Positions 43,417-51,924 of a DNA stretch of 64,000 nucleotides are shown one piece after another. Within the stretch, counting starts at the first letter, position 1. Every line of letters starts with the position of its first letter. The stretch comes from Microbispora catharanthi (GTDB taxonomy: Bacteria > Actinomycetota > Actinomycetes > Streptosporangiales > Streptosporangiaceae): NCBI RefSeq assembly GCF_006334915.2, contig NZ_VDMA02000013.1, positions 186,001 to 250,000 on the forward strand. The letters are read 5' to 3'. The notes beneath the pieces are model-generated. The model had not been told where the DNA came from, did no database searches, and saw nothing but the letters and a program-made list of their open reading frames with translations. The position numbers and the translations under genes were made by a program.

Positions 43417-44319
43417 GTGACCCCCGAGCTGCGTCATCTGCGGTATTTCGTCGCCGTGGCCGAGCATCTGAGCTTCACCGTCGCCGCACGGGAGCTGCAC
43501 CTCGCCCAGCAGTCGCTGTCGCAGCAGATCGCGGCGCTCGAACACGCCCTCGGCGCACGGCTGTTCGACCGCGACACCCGGGGCACGCGTCTGACCGAGG
43601 TCGGCCGCGTGTTCCTGCCCGAGGCACGGGCCGTCCTGACTCGCGCGGACGCGGCCCTGGAGACCGCCAGAAAGGCGGTGCGCGGTGAGATCGGCCGGCT
43701 TCGGGTGGCCTTCCTCGTCTCCACCGCGAACTACATGATGCCGCCGGTCGTCCGCGCGTTCCGGGAGCGGTATCCGGACGTCGAGCTGCTCGCCGAGGCC
43801 GTCGGCATCGCCGGCCTCGTGGCGGGCCTGCGCGAGGACCGGTACGACGCGGCGTTCACCCGGCCGCCGCTGGTCGACGACCTGGTGACCGCGACGCTGG
43901 TCGCCGAGCCCGTCTGTGCGGTCCTGCCGGCGGGCCACCCGCTCGCCGGGCGGGCCGGGCTGCGGCTCGCCGATCTGGCCGGCGAACCCTGGGTGCTCAC
44001 CCCGCGCGGCTCGTGGGAGCCGTGGCACCGGAAGTACGACGAGGACTTCCGCGCGGCGGGCTTCGAGCCGCAGGTGGTGCAGCGGGCAGACGGCGTGCCG
44101 AGCCTGCTCGGCCTGGTCGCCGCCGGAGTCGGCGTCACCCGGCTCGCCCGGTCCGCGCACAGCCTCCGGCGCACCGGGGTCGTCTTCGTGCCGCTCGCCG
44201 GTGAACGCGCCGAGACCGTCATGGCCTGGCACCCCGCGCGCGACCGGCAGGCCGTACGGAACCTGCTCGACGTGGCGGCGGAACTGGCCGTCTCGATCGA
44301 CCTCACCGAGGCCGGTTGA
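43417..44319 (+). CDS. LysR family transcriptional regulator
   Basis: 300 residues, GTG start at 43417. HTH: LRHLRYFVAVAEHLSFTVAARELHLAQQSLSQQIAALEHALG; effector domain with FLVSTANYMMPPVVRAFRER, AVLPAGHPLAGRAGLRLADL and GVGVTRLARSAH. TACAGT (43403-43408) lies eight bases upstream and no ribosome-binding site is seen, so the message is probably leaderless. Likely controls the divergent SDR. Confidence 0.92.
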   Translation: MTPELRHLRYFVAVAEHLSFTVAARELHLAQQSLSQQIAALEHALGARLFDRDTRGTRLTEVGRVFLPEARAVLTRADAALETARKAVRGEIGRLRVAFLVSTANYMMPPVVRAFRERYPDVELLAEAVGIAGLVAGLREDRYDAAFTRPPLVDDLVTATLVAEPVCAVLPAGHPLAGRAGLRLADLAGEPWVLTPRGSWEPWHRKYDEDFRAAGFEPQVVQRADGVPSLLGLVAAGVGVTRLARSAHSLRRTGVVFVPLAGERAETVMAWHPARDRQAVRNLLDVAAELAVSIDLTEAG

Positions 44320-44323
44320 GCGA

Positions 44324-44977
44324 TCAGTCGCCGTTGTGCTTGCGGATCAGGGCGGGCAGCTCGGCCAGCGAGTCGACGTGGAACAGGCACGCCCGGGCCG
44401 CCGGCTCGTCGCGGAGGATGTGGCCCCAGGGACCCCGCCGGACAAGGGCGGTGCGCACCCCGGCCTTCTGCGCGGGACGGATGTCGTTGTCGAGGCGGTC
44501 GCCCACGTAGAGGACGGACTCCGCCGGGCAGCCGGCCTCCGCCACCAGGCGATCGAAGAAGGACGCGTCCGGCTTCTCCACGCCCCAGCCGTCGGAGGTG
44601 CCGATCACGTCCACGGGCAGGTCCAGGGCGCGCAGGATGGTCTCGGCGCGGGCGGTCTGGTTGCCGGCGAGGCCGACGCGCAGCCCCATCTCCCGCAGCT
44701 CGGCCAGGCAGGGCCGGGCGTCGGGGTAGAGGTTCTCCTCGCCGAACGTCTCGGGCCTGCCTTCCCGGGCCCGGCGCTCTCGCTCCTTGTGGAGGTCGAA
44801 ACCCGGCCGGAAGTGCTGGAAGGTGTCCCGGTAGTCGCCGCCGCGCGCGATCACGGCGCCGAACACGGCGGAGAAGGTGTGCCGCGGGACGCCCAGCCAG
44901 TCGGCCCAGGTGCCGTACTCGCGGGTCTCGTCCACCAGGGTCTCTCCGACGTCGAAGAAGACCGCCTCCAGCCGCAT
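44324..44977 (-). CDS. HAD family hydrolase
   Basis: 217 residues from ATG 44977 (GGGAGG upstream); the frame is open to 45163 but without a site. HAD motifs: FFDVGETLVDE (motif I; the second Asp of DxDx is Glu-shifted), AGNQTARAE (motif II), VEKPDASFFDRLV (motif III Lys) and YVGDRLDNDIRPAQKAG (motif IV). The cap is the small helical type. Probably a phosphatase or dehalogenase-like enzyme; substrate unknown. Ends four bases from the LysR stop. Confidence 0.88.
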   Translation of the reverse strand: MRLEAVFFDVGETLVDETREYGTWADWLGVPRHTFSAVFGAVIARGGDYRDTFQHFRPGFDLHKERERRAREGRPETFGEENLYPDARPCLAELREMGLRVGLAGNQTARAETILRALDLPVDVIGTSDGWGVEKPDASFFDRLVAEAGCPAESVLYVGDRLDNDIRPAQKAGVRTALVRRGPWGHILRDEPAARACLFHVDSLAELPALIRKHNGD

Positions 44978-45025
44978 CGGTACCTCCCGTCTCTCGCGCT
45001 GCATGCACCTTACGCGGTTTCGGGC

Positions 45026-45109
45026 GGCCTCCACTGCCCTGTTGGACCCGGCCTCTACTGCCCCAGGGGACAGGGCCGAACCACCGAGGAAACCGAAGAG
45101 GATTCGGTT
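45026..45109. repeat. short direct repeats and inverted repeat in the HAD-aldolase gap
   Basis: GGCCTCCACTGCCC (45026-45039) recurs with one change at 45050-45063. Further on, AACCGAA (45091-45097) and TTCGGTT (45103-45109) form a 7-bp inverted repeat with a five-base loop. The gap of 203 bases (44978-45180) lies between divergent genes and holds no other frame, so these may be regulatory sites. Confidence 0.5.
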
Positions 45110-45180
45110 TTCGGCATGGACACGAGAGGGGTGCCGGAGACAGGCTGGACGGGTACGCCTCATGAGCTTTGGGAGCCGCG

Positions 45181-45972
45181 ATGAGCCTGTCCGACCTGCA
45201 GCCCGTGCCCGCCGACCAGCTCGCCTTCCGGCTGCCGCCGACGTTCGACACCGTGGAGGAGGAGCGGCGCCACCGCAAGGAGCGGCTGGCGGCGGCGCTG
45301 CGCCTGTTCGGGAGGTTCGGCTTCGAGGAGGGGGTGGCCGGCCACATCACGGCCCGGGATCCGGAGCACACCGATCACTTCTGGGTGAACCCGTTCGGCA
45401 TGTCGTTCAAGCAGATCAAGGTCAGCGACCTGATCCTGGTCAACCACGAGGGCCAGGTGGTGGAGGGCCGCTACCACGTCAACCAGGCGGCGTTCGCCAT
45501 CCACTCGATGGTCCACCAGGCCAGGCCCGACGTGGTCGCGGCCGCCCACTCCCACTCGGTGTACGGCAAGGCCCTGTCGGCGCTGGGCACGCTGCTCGAA
45601 CCGCTGACGCAGGACGCGTGCGCGTTCTACGAGGACCACGCCCTGTTCGACGACTACACCGGGGTGGTCGTGGAGACCGAGGAGGGCCGCCGCATCGCGC
45701 AGGCGCTGGGCTCGCACAAGGCCGTGATCCTGCGCAACCACGGGCTGCTGACCGTGGGCGACAGCGTGGAGGCGGCGGCCTGGTGGTTCATGACGATGGA
45801 GCGCAGCTGCCAGGCGCAGCTCGCGGCCAAGGCCGCCGGGCCGACGGTGCCCATCTCGCACGATAACGCCAAGCTCACCCACGGCCAGATCGGCAACGAC
45901 GTCGTCGGCTGGATCAACTTCCAGCCCCTGCTGGACCAGATCCTCGCCTCCGACCCCGACCTGCTGGACTGA
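45181..45972 (+). CDS. class II aldolase/adducin family protein
   Basis: 263 residues from ATG 45181 (GGGAG upstream). Zinc-site and core segments: GVAGHITARDPEHTDHFWVNPFG, AFAIHSMVHQARPDVVAAAHSHS (His pair), and AVILRNHGLLTVGDSVEAAA (third His). The adducin-like branch acts on sugar phosphates or as a ketoacid decarboxylase-like enzyme; the substrate is uncertain. Convergent with the GH16 gene, separated by a strong hairpin. Confidence 0.9.
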   Translation: MSLSDLQPVPADQLAFRLPPTFDTVEEERRHRKERLAAALRLFGRFGFEEGVAGHITARDPEHTDHFWVNPFGMSFKQIKVSDLILVNHEGQVVEGRYHVNQAAFAIHSMVHQARPDVVAAAHSHSVYGKALSALGTLLEPLTQDACAFYEDHALFDDYTGVVVETEEGRRIAQALGSHKAVILRNHGLLTVGDSVEAAAWWFMTMERSCQAQLAAKAAGPTVPISHDNAKLTHGQIGNDVVGWINFQPLLDQILASDPDLLD

Positions 45973-45993
45973 GCCCTTCCGGACCGGGCACGG

Positions 45994-46026
45994 GGCCCGG
46001 GCCCGGCCGCCGCCGGGGCCCGGGCC
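45994..46026. terminator. bidirectional GC-rich terminator hairpin
   Basis: GGCCCGGGCCCGG (45994-46006) pairs with CCGGGGCCCGGGCC (46013-46026), 13 pairs with one bulge, six-base loop. It fills the gap between the convergent aldolase and GH16 genes. Confidence 0.7.
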
Positions 46027-46041
46027 GGACCGGCTGCGGAG

Positions 46042-47448
46042 CTACGGCATCGGCACCGTGTCCTTCCACGTGGTGCCCGCGCTCCGGAACGCGTTCACCC
46101 TGGAGGCGATCTCGGCCGGAGCCACGACCTCGTTCTTGCTGAAGTAGAACCAGTCGACCTGCTGGGTGTAGGCGCGCGGAGTGGCGCTGCCCAGCAGCCC
46201 GCCGCTGATGAACCAGAGGTTGAAGTTCACCGACTGCGGGGTCTCGGGGTAGTAGTCGCCGCCGTGCTCGGCGAACAGCGTGCCGTCGATGTAGTAACGG
46301 ACCGTGCCTCCGGAGACCTGCAGCACGAGGTCGTGCCAGCCGGCGTAGCTCGCCGTCCGCTCGGTGTGCGTGTTGACCGCGAGCCAGGGCTCGTTGCGGT
46401 AGGTCTCCCAGGTGGTCGTGTACATGATCGGGCCCTGCGCGCCCCAGCCGCCGTTCGGCAGATACTCGAAATCCTGCTCGCTGTAGTCCGGGTCGAGGTC
46501 GTACGCCAGGGGCGTGATGGTGAAGAACGTCTCCACGATGTTGTCGCCGTCCGGACCGCTGTCGGGGGCGTCGGCGAACTTCACCCGCGCGGCGTACGTG
46601 CCCTCGAAGAACTTGCGCTGGTGCAGGAACTCGGCCTGCGAGGTGCCCCCGGCGGTGCCGTCGGTGGCCGCCCGCAGTTGCAGGGCCCTGTTGCTCCCGC
46701 TGACGACGGGGAAGCCGACGTTGGACGCCGGCCAGCTCGCCCCGGGGACGCCGGGGCCGCCGCTGTTGGTCCGCACGGTCCAGTTGTGCGCGGTGATCTG
46801 CGGGTCGGACGAGGAGGCGTAGGCGAAGTCGTCGAAGACGACCCCGCTGCCGCCGCCAGGCCCGCCCGGCGAAGGCGAGGTGGAGGGCGACGGGGACGGC
46901 GAGGGATCGGTCCCGCCCGCGGGCGGGACGCCCCAGACCAGCGTGCCGCCCTGGTAGACCGCGACCTTGTCCCAGTCGCCGTACGTCGTCCGCGTGGGGC
47001 CGAAGGAGTAGTCGTCGCTCTGCCGGATCGTCTGCCAGTCGGACCGGTAGAAGCGCAGTTGCATGTCGCCGGTCGAGGCGCCGGCCGCCAGGCTGCCGGA
47101 GGTGAAGCCGACCTCCAGGTAGCGGTCGGCCGCAGCCGTGCCCGAGACCGTCTGGAAGGTGCCGGTGACGGCCGAGCAGGAGACGACCGCCCACGAGCAG
47201 GCGAACCGGTACTGCTGCGCCGGCGAGTCGGCTGTGAAGTAGTAGCGGATCTTCACGGTGTTCAGCGGCACCGCCGTGGTCCCGCTGTTGACGAGGTCGA
47301 ACCACGGCTCCACCTGGTCGGCGGTGGCGCCGGTGGCGCTGGTCTTGTATCGCAGGCGCAGCGACTGGGCCGCCTGCGCGGGCAGAGCCACCGCGAGCGC
47401 GGCCAGCAGGACGGCCACGAGGCCGCCCCATAAGAGCTTTCGTGACAC
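46042..47448 (-). CDS. secreted CBM3-GH16 glycoside hydrolase in the das-like operon
   Basis: 468 residues, GTG start at 47448 (AAAGGAAG upstream). Signal peptide KLLWGGLVAVLLAALAVALP, cleavage near AQA. Residues about 30-180 are a family 3 cellulose-binding-type module (LRLRYKTSATGATADQVEPW, FDLVNSGTTAVPLNTVKIRY, GGTLVWGVPP). After a Ser-Pro/Gly linker, a GH16 jelly roll has catalytic EQDFE (Glu324, Asp326, Glu328). Lies 35 bases after the GH20 gene, so it seems co-transcribed with the transporter genes. GH16 enzymes cleave beta-1,3-/1,4-glucans; some fungal members act on chitin-glucan. The exact target is not fixed by sequence. Confidence 0.88.
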   Translation of the reverse strand: MSRKLLWGGLVAVLLAALAVALPAQAAQSLRLRYKTSATGATADQVEPWFDLVNSGTTAVPLNTVKIRYYFTADSPAQQYRFACSWAVVSCSAVTGTFQTVSGTAAADRYLEVGFTSGSLAAGASTGDMQLRFYRSDWQTIRQSDDYSFGPTRTTYGDWDKVAVYQGGTLVWGVPPAGGTDPSPSPSPSTSPSPGGPGGGSGVVFDDFAYASSSDPQITAHNWTVRTNSGGPGVPGASWPASNVGFPVVSGSNRALQLRAATDGTAGGTSQAEFLHQRKFFEGTYAARVKFADAPDSGPDGDNIVETFFTITPLAYDLDPDYSEQDFEYLPNGGWGAQGPIMYTTTWETYRNEPWLAVNTHTERTASYAGWHDLVLQVSGGTVRYYIDGTLFAEHGGDYYPETPQSVNFNLWFISGGLLGSATPRAYTQQVDWFYFSKNEVVAPAEIASRVNAFRSAGTTWKDTVPMP

Positions 47449-47483
47449 CGCAGTCTTCCTTTCGTGGGGGGTGGGTCGCGGAG

Positions 47484-48764
47484 TCAGGGGATGACCGGCC
47501 CCGGCCGGACGCCCAGGGACTCCAGGTGAGGGGTGAGCCTGTGGAGGAACTCGCGGTAGTCCCCCGCCGTGCCCCACGCCACCTCGGCGAAGGCGCACAG
47601 CCGGGGGAAGGCCATCGCCTCGACGTGCTCGGGCGTGGGCATGTACTCGGTCCAGAGCTGGCACTGCACGCCGAGGATCCGGCCGGTGGCGCCGTCCGGG
47701 GCCGGAGGCGGCGTGAACCCGTAGACGTCGGCGAGGGAGAGCATCCGGCCGTGCGGCCCCGGGGCGTCGGCGGGATAGTCGAAGTAGGTGCTGGTGTGCG
47801 GGGCCAGCACGACGTCGAACCCCTCGATCGCCGCACGCGGGCCGCTCTCGTGGTCGAGCCACGTCATCGCCGTCACGCCGGGAGCGCCTCCGGGCCCGTC
47901 GTACCAGTGGATCGGGCGCCGGCCGCGGGAGGTCACGTGGGCGCCGACGGTGGCGGTGAACCACGCCCGGGCCGCGTCCGGGCCCGTCAGTCCGAGCCGG
48001 GCGATCCGCCGCAGCGCCGCCTCGCTGTGCTCCCACTCGTCCGGCGGGCACTCGTCGCCGCCGAGGTGGACGTACTCGCCGGGGAACAGGTCCATGACCT
48101 CGTCGAGCACGTCCCGGCAGAAGCCGACGGCGGTCTCCTCCAGGTTGAACACGTGCGGGCTGATGCCCCACGAGTCCCGCACCGGCAGCCGGCGCGACGG
48201 CTGGTTGCCGAGCCAGGGATAGGCGGCGATGGCCGCCTGGGCGTGCCCCGGCATCTCGATCTCCGGCACGATCGCGACGAACCGGTCGGCGGCGTAGGAC
48301 ACGATCTCCCGGATGTCCTCCTGCGTGTAGTGCTCCCCGCTGACCTCGGTGAGCCGGGGGTAGCGCTTGATCTGCAGCCGCCAGCCCTGGTCGTCGGTCA
48401 GGTGCAGGTGCAGCCGGTTGAGCCGGTGGACCGCGAGCAGGTCGATCAGCCGCAGCACGAAGTCCTTCGGCATGAAGTGCCGCGCGACGTCGAGCATCAC
48501 CCCGCGCCAGGAGTGCGCGGGCCGGTCGGTGATCCGGCACAGCGGCGCCTCGGGGCCGAGCGCCGTCAGGGTGCGCAGGCCGTAGAAGCGCCCGGCGGGT
48601 CCGCCGGCGGCGAGTTCGGCGCCGGCGGGGGTGACGTCGATCCGATACCCCTCCTCCCCGAGCCGGGGATCGTCGGGCGCGTGCCGTACGAGGCCGTCGT
48701 GGAGCGTGACGGTTCCCCCGAGCACGGCCACCTCGCGGGGCCGCGGAATCATCATGTGGGTCAT
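47484..48764 (-). CDS. GH20 beta-N-acetylhexosaminidase (DasD-like)
   Basis: 426 residues without signal peptide, so cytoplasmic. GH20 core: SWRGVMLDVARHFMPKDFVL, HLHLTDDQGWRLQIKRYPRL, VPEIEMPGHAQAAIAAYP and the catalytic Asp237-Glu238 in HLGGDECPPDEW. Splits GlcNAc from imported chitobiose. ATG 48764 overlaps the permease stop (ATGA); ATG 48755 has a better-spaced GAAGGG. In Streptomyces the equivalent gene dasD follows dasABC. Confidence 0.92.
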   Translation of the reverse strand: MTHMMIPRPREVAVLGGTVTLHDGLVRHAPDDPRLGEEGYRIDVTPAGAELAAGGPAGRFYGLRTLTALGPEAPLCRITDRPAHSWRGVMLDVARHFMPKDFVLRLIDLLAVHRLNRLHLHLTDDQGWRLQIKRYPRLTEVSGEHYTQEDIREIVSYAADRFVAIVPEIEMPGHAQAAIAAYPWLGNQPSRRLPVRDSWGISPHVFNLEETAVGFCRDVLDEVMDLFPGEYVHLGGDECPPDEWEHSEAALRRIARLGLTGPDAARAWFTATVGAHVTSRGRRPIHWYDGPGGAPGVTAMTWLDHESGPRAAIEGFDVVLAPHTSTYFDYPADAPGPHGRMLSLADVYGFTPPPAPDGATGRILGVQCQLWTEYMPTPEHVEAMAFPRLCAFAEVAWGTAGDYREFLHRLTPHLESLGVRPGPVIP

Positions 48765-49579
48765 CCCTTCACCGCGCCCGCGATCATCCCGGAGGACACG
48801 CGGCGCTGGAGCACGAGGAAGACGAGCAGGACGGGGAGCATGAACAACGTGGCGGCGGCCATGGTGGCGCCCCAGTCGGTGCCGAAGACGTTGCTGAACC
48901 CGGACAGCCAGATCGGCAGCGTACGGTCGCCCTGATCCTTGATCATGAGGGCGTTGGCGAAGGCGAACTCGTTCCAGGCCGTGATGAAGCCGAACAGCGA
49001 CGTGGACATCAGGCCCGGCGCGAGCAGCGGCAGCACCACCCGGCGGAACGCCTCCGTCCGGCCGCACCCGTCCATCAGCGCGGCCTCCTCCAGCTCGGGC
49101 GGGACCGCCGCGATGAAGCCGCGCAGCGTCACGATCGTGAACGGCAGCGTCGTGACGAAGTACACGAGCGTCAGCGTCGGCAGCCGGTCGAGCATGTCCG
49201 CGTCGCGGGCGATGATGTAGACGGGCACGAGCAGCGCCGACCAGGGGGCGGTCTGGGCGACGAAGACCATCAGGACGAACCCGCGCCGCCCGGACCAGCG
49301 CAGCCGGGCCACCGCGAATGCGGCCGGCAGCGCCACGACCAGTGCGAGCAGCACCGCGCTGACGGTGACGGCGAGGCTGTTGCGCCAGAACGTCCAGAAC
49401 CCCGCGGCCCTCACGGCCGTGGCGAAGTGGTCGAGGGTCGGCCGTGCGGGCCAGAACGCCGGGGTCTCGGTGAGGATGTCCACCGTCGGCTTGAACGCGG
49501 TGATCACCATCCAGTAGACGGGGAACACCGACACCGCCAGCACGCCCAACGCGGCCAGATTCAGCGCGACCCTCTTCAC
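48761..49579 (-). CDS. carbohydrate ABC permease (DasC-like, CUT1)
   Basis: 272 residues with six spans; GTG start at 49579 with GGAGGGAG before it, overlapping the preceding stop by 4 bases. EAA loop: ELEEAALMDGCGRTEAFRRVVLPLLAPGL. The MalG-type order of N-terminal FPVYWMVITAFKP and C-terminal tail is clear. Partner of the permease at 49576 and the binding protein at 50525; the ATPase (MsiK-type in Streptomyces) must be encoded elsewhere. Confidence 0.92.
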   Translation of the reverse strand: MKRVALNLAALGVLAVSVFPVYWMVITAFKPTVDILTETPAFWPARPTLDHFATAVRAAGFWTFWRNSLAVTVSAVLLALVVALPAAFAVARLRWSGRRGFVLMVFVAQTAPWSALLVPVYIIARDADMLDRLPTLTLVYFVTTLPFTIVTLRGFIAAVPPELEEAALMDGCGRTEAFRRVVLPLLAPGLMSTSLFGFITAWNEFAFANALMIKDQGDRTLPIWLSGFSNVFGTDWGATMAAATLFMLPVLLVFLVLQRRVSSGMIAGAVKG

Positions 49580-50523
49580 GCTCCCTCCTCCCGGAACATG
49601 CGGCGCAGATGGACGACCAGCACCGCGAGCAGCATCAGCACGGTGAGCGTGGAGACGGCCGACCCCAGGTCGTACCGGTGCAGCGACTGCGCGATCTGAA
49701 ACGCGTAGACCGGCAGCGTGGCCGTGGCGCCTCCGGGGCCGCCCTTGCTGATCGCCCAGATCTGCGCGAAGCAGGTGAAGACCCAGATCACCTCCAGCGA
49801 CGTGATCAGGCCGAACAGCGGGCGCAGGATGGGGAACGTGACCCGGCCGAAGACCTGCCAGGGTCCGGCGCCATCGATCCTGGCCGCCTCGTACAACTCG
49901 CCGGGGATGGTCGTGAGCCCCGCGTAGAGGGTGAGCACCGCGAACGGCACCGACTGCCAGACGACAAGCGCGACCAGGATCGCGAACGTCGCCCCACCGT
50001 CGGCGAACCACGTGTAGTCGCGGAAGGAGTCGAAGCCGAGGCGGACCAGCAGCCAGTTGACCACGCCCAGGCGTGACTGGAAGAGCCACTGGAAGATCGT
50101 GGTCGCGGCGAGCACCGGCGTGGCCCAGGTGAGCACCATCCCGCTCATGACCGCCAGCCGCATCCGCCGCCCGAGGCGCGGCAGCATCAGCGCGACGGCC
50201 GTGGCGATCACCATGATCACCACGACGTTGGCGGCGGTCCACAGGAAGGTCCGCCGCACGACCGCCCAGAACTCCGGGCCGCCGAGGGCCTCGGCGTAGT
50301 TGGCGAGCCCGGCGAAGTCCGCTCCGCCCCTGATCAGCTCGCCCAGCCGGAAGTGCTGGAAGGAGATCACGATGCTGCGGGCCAGCGGATAGACGAGCAG
50401 GCACGCGAAGCCGGCCACCGCCGGGCCCACCAGCAGGTAGGGCCACAGCGCGCCTTTTCTGCGGGGTCTCGCCTCGATCACGAGAGCAGGACGGGCCGCC
50501 GTACGGGCGAGGGTGCGCGCCAT
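49576..50523 (-). CDS. carbohydrate ABC permease (DasB-like, CUT1)
   Basis: 315 residues of MalF type. An N-terminal cytoplasmic tail leads to LWPYLLVGPAVAGFACLLVY, and the EAA loop is GELYEAARIDGAGPWQVFGRVTFPILRP. Starts one base after the binding-protein stop (50525). Works with the DasC-like permease. Confidence 0.92.
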   Translation of the reverse strand: MARTLARTAARPALVIEARPRRKGALWPYLLVGPAVAGFACLLVYPLARSIVISFQHFRLGELIRGGADFAGLANYAEALGGPEFWAVVRRTFLWTAANVVVIMVIATAVALMLPRLGRRMRLAVMSGMVLTWATPVLAATTIFQWLFQSRLGVVNWLLVRLGFDSFRDYTWFADGGATFAILVALVVWQSVPFAVLTLYAGLTTIPGELYEAARIDGAGPWQVFGRVTFPILRPLFGLITSLEVIWVFTCFAQIWAISKGGPGGATATLPVYAFQIAQSLHRYDLGSAVSTLTVLMLLAVLVVHLRRMFREEGA

Positions 50524-50524
50524 G

Positions 50525-51784
50525 TCAGGACTTGGTGTTGAGGATCGTGGTGATCACGTCGGAGGCCGCCTTCGCCTCGGTGGCCGCGTCGCCGCCGGTG
50601 AGCACCTTGGTCATGTACTCCTTGATGACGTTCCTGGCCTCCACGGCCGCCCAGTTGGGCGAGTTGGGCGTGGCGTGCCCGACCACGGCCCCCGCCGCCA
50701 TCGCCGCGGTGGCCTCGTCGCCGCTCAGCACCCCGGCGTACGCGGTGCGGTTGGGCACGTAGCTCATCTCCTTGGCCATGTCGAGCTGGAACTTCTCCCC
50801 GGCCAGGGCCTTGACCACCTCGTACGCCTCGTCGGGGTGGGCGGACGCCTCGGGGACGATCAGGTCGGACCCTCCGGTGAAGACGGCGCCCGGTTTGTCC
50901 GCCGTCTTGCCGGGGATCGGGAAGAAGCCGAGCTTGCCCTTGAGGTCGGGGTTGGCCTTCTCGATCGCGACCGCGCCGCCGGGAGCGGAGATGATCTGCG
51001 CGACGTCGCCCTTGCCGAACACGTCGGCCTGCGGCGGCCTGGCCTCGTCGGAGTCCTTGGGCCCCTTGCCGAGCGCCTGGAGGCGCTGGTAGAACGCCAT
51101 CCCGGCGAGCGCCTGCGGCGTGTCGAGCACGCCCTTCCAGCGGTCGCCCTCCTTGACGGCGAGGTCGCCGCCCTCGTCCCAGACGAGCCCGGCGAACGTG
51201 TACCAGTTCTGGCCGGGCAGGTAGATGCCCTGCACGCCGCCCTTGTTCAGCTTCGTGGTGACGTCGATCCACTCGTCGCGGGTCTTCGGCGGGGTCGTGA
51301 CGCCGGCCTTGGCGAACAGGTCCTTGTTGTAGACCACCACCCGGTTGGCGGCGTACCAGGGAATGCCGTACTGCCTGCCGTCGATCTTCCCCGGCTCGGC
51401 CAGGCCGGACAGCCAGTCGGAGCCGCCCAGGTCGGCGACCTCGCCGGTGAGGTCCCTGACCCCGCCGCTCGCGGCGTACTCGGCGACCTGGGTGTTGCCG
51501 ACCTCGATGACGTCGGGGGCGTCCTTGCTGGCGAGCGCGCTGGTGACCTTCTGCCCGATGCCGTCCCACTCCTGGATCTGGACGTTCAGGGTGATCCCGG
51601 GATGCGACCGCTGGAAGTCGTCCGTGAACCGCTTCACGATCGCGTCCGACAGGCTGTCGCGCATGAACCACACGGTCAGCGTGGTCGTGCCGGTCTTTCC
51701 GGATGTCCCGGGCTCGGACGCCGAACCGCAACCGGCGAGCGCGAGGCTGAACGCGGCCGCCGCGGCGAGGAGGCGTAACCTCAT
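50525..51784 (-). CDS. extracellular sugar-binding lipoprotein (DasA-like)
   Basis: 419 residues. Lipoprotein signal LLAAAAAFSLALAGC with lipobox LAGC (Cys about 19), then the bacterial extracellular binding-protein type 1 fold: LTVWFMRDSLSDAIVKRF, GIPWYAANRVVVYNKDLFAK and FTGGSDLIVPEASAHPDEAY. First gene of the operon, divergent from the GntR gene, with dre-like sites in the promoter. DasA binds N,N'-diacetylchitobiose; assigned here by context (GH20, GntR) as well as fold. Confidence 0.9.
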   Translation of the reverse strand: MRLRLLAAAAAFSLALAGCGSASEPGTSGKTGTTTLTVWFMRDSLSDAIVKRFTDDFQRSHPGITLNVQIQEWDGIGQKVTSALASKDAPDVIEVGNTQVAEYAASGGVRDLTGEVADLGGSDWLSGLAEPGKIDGRQYGIPWYAANRVVVYNKDLFAKAGVTTPPKTRDEWIDVTTKLNKGGVQGIYLPGQNWYTFAGLVWDEGGDLAVKEGDRWKGVLDTPQALAGMAFYQRLQALGKGPKDSDEARPPQADVFGKGDVAQIISAPGGAVAIEKANPDLKGKLGFFPIPGKTADKPGAVFTGGSDLIVPEASAHPDEAYEVVKALAGEKFQLDMAKEMSYVPNRTAYAGVLSGDEATAAMAAGAVVGHATPNSPNWAAVEARNVIKEYMTKVLTGGDAATEAKAASDVITTILNTKS

Positions 51785-51794
51785 CGGTCCTCCC

Positions 51795-51914
51795 AGTGGT
51801 CAGTTATTGGTAAACCGTTGAGAGGAGAGTGGTCTTAACCAGTCGGGCTGTCAAGGGGCGAAATTTCGGATATTCCCAGGCACAATGCCGAGAGGAGTGG
51901 TCAGCTACTGGTAA
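51795..51914. promoter_or_regulatory. dre-like GntR sites between das-like operon and gntR
   Basis: Three related sites occur. AGTGGTCTTAACCAGT (51828-51843) has the dre core TGGT-N4-ACCA. AGTGGTCAGTTATTGGTAA (51795-51813) and AGTGGTCAGCTACTGGTAA (51896-51914) are near-identical to each other, each with TGGT repeated directly 11 bases apart. The outer two flank the whole gap and lie next to the start codons, fitting joint control of the operon and its regulator. Confidence 0.7.
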
Positions 51915-51924
51915 GGTCGAGGAC

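Noticed and set aside
46042-48540. Single 832-codon frame suggesting a GH20-GH16 fusion
   Set aside because: The upstream part is out of frame with the real GH20; the GH16 starts at its own GTG with ribosome-binding site and signal peptide.
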